This document shows positions 1-4,226 of a DNA stretch of 5,437 bases, in pieces. The stretch lies in NCBI GenBank assembly GCA_019241915.1, contig JAFAWI010000035.1, positions 1 through 5,437 on the forward strand. The letters run 5' to 3'. The stretch's first letter is position 1, and each line of letters begins with the position of its first letter. The stretch comes from Alphaproteobacteria bacterium. GTDB taxonomy: Bacteria; Pseudomonadota; Alphaproteobacteria; ATCC43930; CGMCC-115725. The notes under the pieces were generated by a model, which saw only the letters and a program-made list of their open reading frames with translations, was not told where the DNA came from and searched no databases. A program made the translations under genes and the position numbers.

Positions 1-204
1 GGCGCGACCGGCGACATCTGGCTCAACGAGATCAACCCGTGCCCCGGCTCGTTCGGGTTTTTTCTGTGGGAGGCGGCGGAGGAGCCGGTTGGGTTCACGG
101 CGCTGTTGTCGCACCTGATCGACGAGGCGCAGGCGCGGCACCGCGCGACACAGCTCCCGGACGACCCGGTCCCGCCCGATGCGCGGCTGCTAAAGCGACC
201 CTAA
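1..204 (+). CDS. D-Ala-D-Ala ligase-like ATP-grasp protein, C-terminal fragment
   Basis: Frame 1 is open from the window edge to a TAA at 202-204, giving the last 67 residues; the start lies outside. The segment LNEINPCPGSFGFFLWEAA (residues 8-26) matches the end of the ATP-grasp catalytic domain of D-alanine--D-alanine ligases. There, the Glu and Asn of the E-x-N motif (here E10 and N12) bind the active-site magnesium. In true Ddl the next residues form a loop around a TPxS motif that orders the second substrate. Here this is replaced by SFGFFLWEAA, so the protein may ligate something other than D-Ala-D-Ala. The tail TALLSHLIDEAQ (33-44) is the usual closing helix, followed by a Pro/Asp-rich extension. 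The family is inferred from one diagnostic motif; the substrate is unknown. The stop overlaps that of the convergent monooxygenase gene. Confidence 0.78.
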   Translation, partial: GATGDIWLNEINPCPGSFGFFLWEAAEEPVGFTALLSHLIDEAQARHRATQLPDDPVPPDARLLKRP

Positions 205-1556
205 TCGGCTTCCTGCACGACTGGCTCACGCGCCGCGTCGAAGCTGCTCACGGGCCAATCGAGGCTGTAATGCTCGCGCAAGGTCGTGCCTTGGTATTCT
301 GTGCGGAATAGGCCGCGGCGCTGTAGCAGCGGGATCACCTCGCTGCTGAACGCGTCGAGTTGCGTCGGCAGCACCGGCGGCATCACGTTGAAGCCGTCGG
401 CGGCGCCGTCGCAGAACCAGTCCTCGATCAAACCGGCGATCTGCTCGGGCGTGCCGGCAGTCACGTAGTGGCCGCGCGCCCCGGCGAGGTAGCCGAGCAG
501 CTGGCGCAGGGTGAGCTTGTCGCGGCGTACTAGGTTGATGATGACCATGGTGCGGCTGCGCGCCGCCTGCACCGTCGCCGGATCGGGGAAATCCTCGGGC
601 GCCAGCGGCGTGTCGAGCGGCAGGTGCGCGAAATCGTGGCCGCCAAAGCGGTTTGACAACCGCTTGCGCCCGACCTCAGGGTCGGTCAGGTCGTTGACCT
701 CGCGTGCCAAGCGCTGCGCCTCTGCCTCGGTGCCGGCGATCATCGGGCTGAGCCCGGGCAGGATCAGCACCTGATCGGGCCGCCGCCGCTCTTCCACCGC
801 CAGCCGCTTGACGTCCGCGTAGAACTCCTGTGCGGTCTCCTTCGCCATGTGCGCGGTGAACACTGCCTCGGCATGACGCGCGGCAAACCGGCGGCCGGTG
901 TCGGACGAGCCGGCCTGCACCAGCACCGGCCGCCCTTGCGGGCAGCGCGGCATATTGAGCGGCCCGGCCACCCGGTAGAAATCGCCGCGGTGGTCGATCG
1001 GGCGGATGCGATCCGCATGCGCATAGAGACCCGAGGCGCGGTCGTCGACCACCGCGTCCGCGGCCCAGCTGTCCCATAGCGCCTTGACGACGGTCATAAA
1101 TTCTTCGCCGCGGGCGTATCGGTCAGCGTGGCTGACCTGCCCCTCGCCGCCATAGTTCTCGGCCGCGGAGGCAAGCCACGAGGTGACGATGTTCCACGCC
1201 GCACGGCCGTGGGAGATGTGGTCGATGGACGCGAACTGGCGCGCCAGGTTGAACGGCTCGGTATAGGTTGTCGAACATGTGGCGATAAGGCCGATCCGCT
1301 GCGTCGAGACGGCAAGCGCGGCCAGCACGGTCAGTGGCTCGAGCCAGATGCGCGGCGCTTGCGAGACATCGCCGCCGAGCGCCAGTTGGTCGGCGAGAAA
1401 GATCGAATCGAACCTTGCGCCCTCGGCGCGTTGGGCCAGGTCCTGGTAATAGCGGATGTCGGTCAGCGCCAGCGGCGAGGCGTCAGGGTGGCGCCACGAC
1501 GCCTCATGATGGCCTCGGCTGTGCATGAACAGGTTGAGGTGCAGCTGGCGCTTCAT
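201..1556 (-). CDS. LLM-class flavin-dependent monooxygenase, NtaA/SnaA/DszA family
   Basis: Complete 451-residue protein of normal length for this family (about 430-460). Enzymes of this type (nitrilotriacetate, EDTA, pristinamycin and dibenzothiophene-sulfone monooxygenases) use reduced FMN from a separate reductase and O2 to oxidise an organic substrate in the cytoplasm. Visible hallmarks are an N-terminal barrel start (MKRQLHLNLFM), FDSIFLADQ (49-57), HISHGRAAWNIVTSW (113-127, the family's best marker), AENYGG (132-137), QGRPVLVQAGSSDTG (207-221), a YVTAGTPEQIA stretch (364-374), DGFNVMPP (387-394) and the closing LLQRRGLFRTEY / TLREHY (410-430). The ATG at 1554-1556 is preceded by GGAGG with an 8-base spacer, which fixes the start. 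No flavin reductase gene is in view, so the partner must be encoded elsewhere. The substrate cannot be read from the sequence. Confidence 0.95.
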   Translation of the reverse strand: MKRQLHLNLFMHSRGHHEASWRHPDASPLALTDIRYYQDLAQRAEGARFDSIFLADQLALGGDVSQAPRIWLEPLTVLAALAVSTQRIGLIATCSTTYTEPFNLARQFASIDHISHGRAAWNIVTSWLASAAENYGGEGQVSHADRYARGEEFMTVVKALWDSWAADAVVDDRASGLYAHADRIRPIDHRGDFYRVAGPLNMPRCPQGRPVLVQAGSSDTGRRFAARHAEAVFTAHMAKETAQEFYADVKRLAVEERRRPDQVLILPGLSPMIAGTEAEAQRLAREVNDLTDPEVGRKRLSNRFGGHDFAHLPLDTPLAPEDFPDPATVQAARSRTMVIINLVRRDKLTLRQLLGYLAGARGHYVTAGTPEQIAGLIEDWFCDGAADGFNVMPPVLPTQLDAFSSEVIPLLQRRGLFRTEYQGTTLREHYSLDWPVSSFDAAREPVVQEAD

Positions 1557-1564
1557 GCGCGGCG

Positions 1565-1594
1565 CCTCCGTGCGATGGGCGTGCGCGAGTTATA
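1565..1594 (-). promoter_or_regulatory. Putative -10 element and ribosome binding site of the monooxygenase gene
   Basis: On the minus strand a TATAAC hexamer (1589-1594) is one mismatch from the sigma-70 -10 consensus. It lies about 33 bases before the ATG, and a GGAGG ribosome binding site (1565-1569) lies 8 bases before the ATG. A TTGTGG (1615-1620) could serve as -35, but the spacer would be 20 bases, longer than the usual 16-18. The binding site is clear; the promoter is a guess. Confidence 0.35.
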
Positions 1595-1627
1595 GCGCCG
1601 CTGCCCGGGCTGCTCCACAATAGGCGC

Positions 1628-1978
1628 ATGCGCTCCCGTCATACCGCCGCAGCCGCTGCGTTTCTTGCCGTTGGTACGCTGCTTGTTGCGCCGGCAGTGC
1701 CATCGGCGGCCGACGAGGTGCACACGCCGGAATGCCAGCGTCAGCTGGCCAACTCGGTGCAGCTGATCACGGCGATCAAGGGACGGGAGAAACGGTTCGC
1801 GCCTGGCAACATGACTAAAAACTGCGAGCTGCTGCAGCAGAACCTCACCGATATGGTCAAGGCGCGCGAGCCGATGGACCGCTGTCTGACCGGCCGGGAG
1901 AAAGACGACGCTATCGGCCAGCTCGACGCCTCGATCAAGGACATGAAGGCGTTTTACGCCGGGAGCTGCCAACCATGA
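1628..1978 (+). CDS. Small exported protein of unknown function with four cysteines
   Basis: 116 residues. I do not recognise the family. The N-terminus is a classic Sec signal peptide: basic MRSRH, a hydrophobic core from A7 to about V24, then PSAA before D29, giving likely cleavage after A28 (or A27). The mature part is about 88 residues, charged and mostly helical in character, with Cys at 36, 66, 86 and 114. That even number fits two disulfide bonds in the periplasm. The start ATG has no good ribosome binding site (only AGG 3 bases upstream). No in-frame ATG or GTG lies upstream in the 71-base gap, so this remains the best start. The stop TGA overlaps the ATG of the next gene in an ATGA arrangement, so the two are almost certainly co-translated. 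The gene diverges from the monooxygenase gene. That it is a real gene is supported by the signal peptide and by the coupling; its role is unknown. Confidence 0.75.
   Translation: MRSRHTAAAAAFLAVGTLLVAPAVPSAADEVHTPECQRQLANSVQLITAIKGREKRFAPGNMTKNCELLQQNLTDMVKAREPMDRCLTGREKDDAIGQLDASIKDMKAFYAGSCQP
1961..1978 (+). promoter_or_regulatory. Ribosome binding site and ATGA stop-start overlap
   Basis: GGGAG at 1961-1965 lies 9 bases before the ATG at 1975-1977. The ATG shares bases with the TGA (1976-1978) that ends the upstream gene. This is a standard translational-coupling junction and decides the start of the downstream lipoprotein gene. Confidence 0.7.
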
Positions 1979-2274
1979 CCCGCGAACAGAAGTGGATGAG
2001 ATGCGCTCTCGTGCTGGGCTTCGCCCTCGCGCCTGGGCTGTGCGGATGTGCGCCGCCGGTTTATGTCGCGGAGGCGCCGCCGCCGGTCATGCTGGTCAAC
2101 CCGGCTTTGGCCGCAGAATGCGCAATGATCGGCGCCGAGATCGCGCGCCAGCGCCGCATCGCCGATCTGAGCGGAGTGATGGCCACGGCCCTGGTCGAAG
2201 GCGCGGTCCGTGTCAATGTCACGAACGCGATCGGCGGCCTCGAAAAACGCGCCGCGATCGAGGGTTGCCCCTGA
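1975..2274 (+). CDS. Predicted small lipoprotein of unknown function
   Basis: 99 residues. I do not recognise the family. A short basic N-terminus (R3, K6, R9) is followed by a hydrophobic stretch (A11-L22) and the lipobox-like sequence L22-C23-G24-C25. Cleavage before C25 would give a lipid-anchored protein beginning CAPPVYV. The Cys at the -2 position is unusual, but L-x-G-C is acceptable. After a proline-rich linker (P35-P37) comes a roughly 60-residue domain with Cys at 49 and 98, which could form a disulfide, an amphipathic helix (EIARQRRIADLSGVM, 55-69) and a small-residue-rich end. It overlaps the upstream exported protein by 4 bases and has its own ribosome binding site. An alternative start at M8 would shorten the signal region but keep the lipobox. 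The two products probably act together in the cell envelope, but this is inference from the coupling alone. Confidence 0.72.
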   Translation: MTREQKWMRCALVLGFALAPGLCGCAPPVYVAEAPPPVMLVNPALAAECAMIGAEIARQRRIADLSGVMATALVEGAVRVNVTNAIGGLEKRAAIEGCP

Positions 2275-2300
2275 TCTTCAATCGGCGAATGCGCTGGCCG

Positions 2301-2310
2301 AGGCTAGCCT
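2301..2310. repeat. Perfect 10-base palindrome at a convergent gene end
   Basis: AGGCTAGCCT is self-complementary and contains the TAG stop of the ParB-like gene. The gap to the lipoprotein stop is only 29 bases, and there is no T-run on either side. It is therefore unlikely to be a standard terminator and may be chance. Confidence 0.3.
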
Positions 2311-2693
2311 ATCACCGAAGCCGGCAGATACTGAAAACCCGCGGCGATCGAGGCGTAATAGCGGTGGAAGCCGTCCAGCGCACGGTAGCCGTAGGTCATG
2401 CGCGACGACACGTCGGCGTAAGGCAGCGCCATCAGCGGCACCGGTTTCATTTCCTCGCCATTAGCGATGCTCTTCAGGATACGGACCATCCGCTCGTGGT
2501 CGAAGCCGCACCAGTCACGCGTCTTGGCGTGCTTGCAGTACAGCGGCTCGATGTCTTCCAACGGGACGAGCTTGGCGTTCCCGGTCACCCGGTAGGCCGT
2601 ACCCTCGGGCTTGAAACCGGGCATGCCGGCCTCGTCCCACCACTCGTCGGGAATCTCGAATTCACAGGGGAAGTTGGGCATCGGGGTGCGCAT
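2304..2693 (-). CDS. Stand-alone ParB/sulfiredoxin-like domain protein
   Basis: 129 residues from the ATG at 2691-2693, which has AAGG 7 bases upstream. The frame stays open to a GTG at 2783, but the extra 30 residues are low-quality and would run over the palindrome at 2769-2784. M5 (2679-2681) is a second possible start. The N-terminal half has EIPDEWWDEAGM (13-24) and KLVPLEDIEP (41-50). The C-terminal half looks like a ParB N-terminal domain: RILKSIANGEEMKPVPLMALP (71-91), then ALDGFHRYYASIAAGF (105-120) and LPASVIG at the end. In ParB this last block carries the GERR-type CTP-binding motif after a D-G-x-x-R core; here it reads DGFHRYYAS. No helix-turn-helix or dimerisation domain follows, so it is not a chromosome-partition ParB. 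I recall similar small proteins from Rhizobiales, with no known function. It converges on the lipoprotein gene across a 29-base gap. Confidence 0.83.
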   Translation of the reverse strand: MRTPMPNFPCEFEIPDEWWDEAGMPGFKPEGTAYRVTGNAKLVPLEDIEPLYCKHAKTRDWCGFDHERMVRILKSIANGEEMKPVPLMALPYADVSSRMTYGYRALDGFHRYYASIAAGFQYLPASVIG

Positions 2694-2768
2694 CTGAGGG
2701 CCTTTTTGCGTTGAACTCGTGTTTGCCGTCCGATGCCTGGACAAATGGCGGTCATTTCCGGTTAACCA

Positions 2769-2784
2769 TGTGATCCCCATCACA
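2769..2784. promoter_or_regulatory. CRP/FNR-superfamily operator-like palindrome
   Basis: TGTGATCCCCATCACA is a perfect inverted repeat with 6-base arms and a 4-base centre. It matches the CRP consensus TGTGA-N6-TCACA at every conserved position and contains the GAT-N4-ATC core shared with FNR/FixK sites. Its centre lies about 84 bases upstream of the ATG of the ParB-like gene, between that gene and the end of the TPR operon. That is a suitable place for regulation of the ParB-like gene. The match is seen directly; binding by a particular regulator is inference. Confidence 0.5.
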
Positions 2785-2788
2785 GTTC

Positions 2789-2803
2789 TCGAAATTTTTT
2801 CGA
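2789..2803. repeat. AT-rich inverted repeat TCGAAA-N3-TTTCGA
   Basis: Six-base arms TCGAAA (2789-2794) and TTTCGA (2798-2803) flank three T residues, 4 bases beyond the CRP-type palindrome. This is the most AT-rich spot of a very GC-rich window, as expected for a promoter or operator. It could be a second regulator site or part of an UP-element-like region for the ParB-like gene. No known consensus is recognised. Confidence 0.35.
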
Positions 2804-2810
2804 CAACATG

Positions 2811-2830
2811 AAAAAGGCCGCCCCTCCGGC
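2811..2830 (-). terminator. Weak intrinsic terminator for the GMC-TPR operon
   Basis: Reading the minus strand, GCCG (2827-2830), a GAGGGG loop and CGGC (2817-2820) form a 4-base all-GC stem followed by C and TTTTT (2811-2815). It sits about 45 bases past the TPR stop. Two further possible hairpins lie just upstream on that transcript: 2828-2846 (GGCGC/GCGCC arms) and 2848-2864 (CTCCG/CGGAG arms). The stem is short, so termination may be partial. Confidence 0.4.
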
Positions 2831-2874
2831 GCGCGTTGCATGCGCCGCTCCGCCACCAACGGAGGAGGAGTCAA

Positions 2875-4185
2875 TCATGCAACGGCGGCAGCCGTGGCGC
2901 CGGCTATCGGCAGGCGCAACGAACCGCGGCGACGCTGGCTCAGCAGCCGGCGTGCATCGTCGGCGCGATCGCCGGCGAGATAGGCTTTCAACAGCGTGAA
3001 TTCGACGAGGTCAAGCTGCGCGCGGCTGCCGCCAAGCCGTTCCAGCTCACCGACAATCGGTTCGAGCGCGTCGATCGCGGCTGCGAACTGGCCGCGTTCG
3101 AACGCGGCGAACCCGCGCGCGACCGTTGGGACAAGAGATCCCGACGGATAGCGTTCCGCTGCAGCGAGCTCGGCGATCTGTGAGGCGCGCGCGGCCAGGC
3201 CGGCGTCGTCGCCGGCAACGGCCTGCGCCAGCGCGATATGCATGTCGCAAAACGCGACGCCAGGGCGCGGAAAGGCGCCGGTCGCAAAACTGTGCATCCG
3301 GCGCCAAGCCGTTGTGTCACGCGGCTCCCCGGCGAGTTCGCGGCGCCACAGGTACGACACGGTGTCGGTGATCTTGCCGCGCGGCGGGCCGGTGTGGACC
3401 TCCGGCGCAAAGGCCTCGCGAAACAGGCATTCCGCGGCCGCCGCATCGCCGGCCTCCAATTCGGCGATCGCGAGGTGCCAGCTGAGGTGGCTGTACAACG
3501 AGCCATCGCGGGGGTAGATCGGCAGCCACCAGCGTAAGAAGGCGCGGCCAGCATCGGCGTCGCCCTCCTCGTAGCAAAGATGCGCGCGGGCGTGCGCGGC
3601 CCATGGGTTCCTACCGTTTTGCGCCAGAGAACGGTCAATTTTGGCGCGCGCCGCAACGCGCTCGCCATTCTCGGACAGCGCCATCCCGTGATGCGCGGCA
3701 AACCACCAATCGTCGCCATAGCTTGGCGCGAGCAGCTCAAGCAAGGCCAGCAGCGCCCGTTTCTGCCCGGCTCGCCCCGAGCTGCCGATGAGGCCGTTGG
3801 TGAAGGCGGCCGTGCCCAGCACGACGGCGTCTCGCGGCCACTGATCAAGGTGCCCGGACAAGAGGCCGAGCGCGGTCTCGCTGTCGCCGGCAATCAGCCG
3901 ACCGAAAAATTCGATATGGCTGCGCTCGCGCGCTGAGACGCCGTGGGCAAGCGCCTGGGCGGCGGCGATCGAACCTCGCGCCGCCGCCGCGTCGCCGCGT
4001 TCCAGCAGCACATGCGCCCGCGCGACATAAGCGAGAGCAAAACCGGGATCGGCCGCAATCGCCTCGTCGAAGGCTGCGATGGTGCCCGGATAATTGGTGA
4101 GCTTTGCCTGGCAGCCGCGCACATAGGCATCGCAGGCCGCTGACGAGGCTGTCGACACTGGCAGCCCGTAAAGGTCGGTCGGCAT
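2875..4185 (-). CDS. TPR-fold protein of the TTC38-like family
   Basis: 436 residues, close to the length of TTC38 proteins (about 460). The ATG at 4183-4185 has GGAGG 5 bases upstream. The open frame extends 88 codons further, but that part is Gly/Arg-rich and is antisense-frame noise over the end of the oxidoreductase gene. Features matching TTC38 are GLPVSTASSAACDAYVRG near the start (7-24), a TPR-type helix pair FDEAIAADPGFALAYVARAHVLLERGD (39-65), SARERSHIEFF (84-94), DDWWFAAHHGMALSENG (158-174), NPWAAHARAHLCYEEGD (193-209), SLYSHLSWHLAIAELEAGD (229-247), SYLWRRELAGE (277-287), FCDMHIALA (312-320), and LERLGGSRAQLDLVEFTLLKAYL (381-403) near the end. No signal peptide or membrane segment is seen, so it should be cytoplasmic. 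TPR folds bind other proteins, but TTC38 has no established biochemical role that I know of. It follows the GMC oxidoreductase by 41 bases and is probably in its operon. Confidence 0.93.
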   Translation of the reverse strand: MPTDLYGLPVSTASSAACDAYVRGCQAKLTNYPGTIAAFDEAIAADPGFALAYVARAHVLLERGDAAAARGSIAAAQALAHGVSARERSHIEFFGRLIAGDSETALGLLSGHLDQWPRDAVVLGTAAFTNGLIGSSGRAGQKRALLALLELLAPSYGDDWWFAAHHGMALSENGERVAARAKIDRSLAQNGRNPWAAHARAHLCYEEGDADAGRAFLRWWLPIYPRDGSLYSHLSWHLAIAELEAGDAAAAECLFREAFAPEVHTGPPRGKITDTVSYLWRRELAGEPRDTTAWRRMHSFATGAFPRPGVAFCDMHIALAQAVAGDDAGLAARASQIAELAAAERYPSGSLVPTVARGFAAFERGQFAAAIDALEPIVGELERLGGSRAQLDLVEFTLLKAYLAGDRADDARRLLSQRRRGSLRLPIAGATAAAVA

Positions 4186-4195
4186 ATCCCCCTCC
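4183..4195 (-). promoter_or_regulatory. Ribosome binding site that fixes the TPR gene start
   Basis: GGAGGGGGATATG on the minus strand: GGAGG at 4191-4195, 5 bases before the ATG at 4183-4185. It selects this start over upstream in-frame candidates that would lie inside the oxidoreductase gene. Confidence 0.75.
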
Positions 4196-4226
4196 ACAAG
4201 CGCGGACAAACGGTCGGCGCGCTCGA

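Larger units (their letters stand above)
2694..2874. other. Intergenic region, 181 bases
   Basis: This is the longest gap in the window, between the start of the ParB-like gene and the stop of the TPR gene. From right to left on the minus strand it holds the TPR 3' untranslated region with an anti-Shine-Dalgarno tract and hairpins (2817-2874), a probable terminator, two palindromes (2789-2803 and 2769-2784) and the leader of the ParB-like gene. No convincing coding sequence lies on either strand. A 63-codon plus-strand frame starting at 2808 has no relation to any protein I know. Confidence 0.6.

Noticed and set aside
1128..1595. 155-codon plus-strand open frame opposite the monooxygenase gene
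   Set aside because: Antisense to a well-conserved family region (including the HGRAAWNIVTS block); no signal of its own.
1992..2714. 240-codon plus-strand open frame across the lipoprotein and ParB-like genes
   Set aside because: Its Arg/His/Gly-rich composition is typical of a GC-rich shadow frame. It spans two supported genes on both strands and has no recognisable domain.
2694..2783. GTG start at 2783 adding 30 residues to the ParB-like protein
   Set aside because: The added part is low-complexity, polar and unlike the rest. The GTG falls within the CRP-type palindrome, and no ribosome binding site precedes it, whereas the ATG at 2693 has AAGG at a suitable distance.
2988..3893. 301-codon minus-strand open frame inside the TPR gene
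   Set aside because: A shifted frame of the same strand with a composition of Arg, Pro, Ser and Ala only. The TPR frame gives clear TTC38-like blocks over the same bases.
3200..3900. Recurring GTCGCCGGCAA-like words in the TPR gene
   Set aside because: They encode similar Ala/Gly/Asp turns between TPR helices (AGDD, AGDS) in a GC-rich genome. They are not a DNA repeat array.
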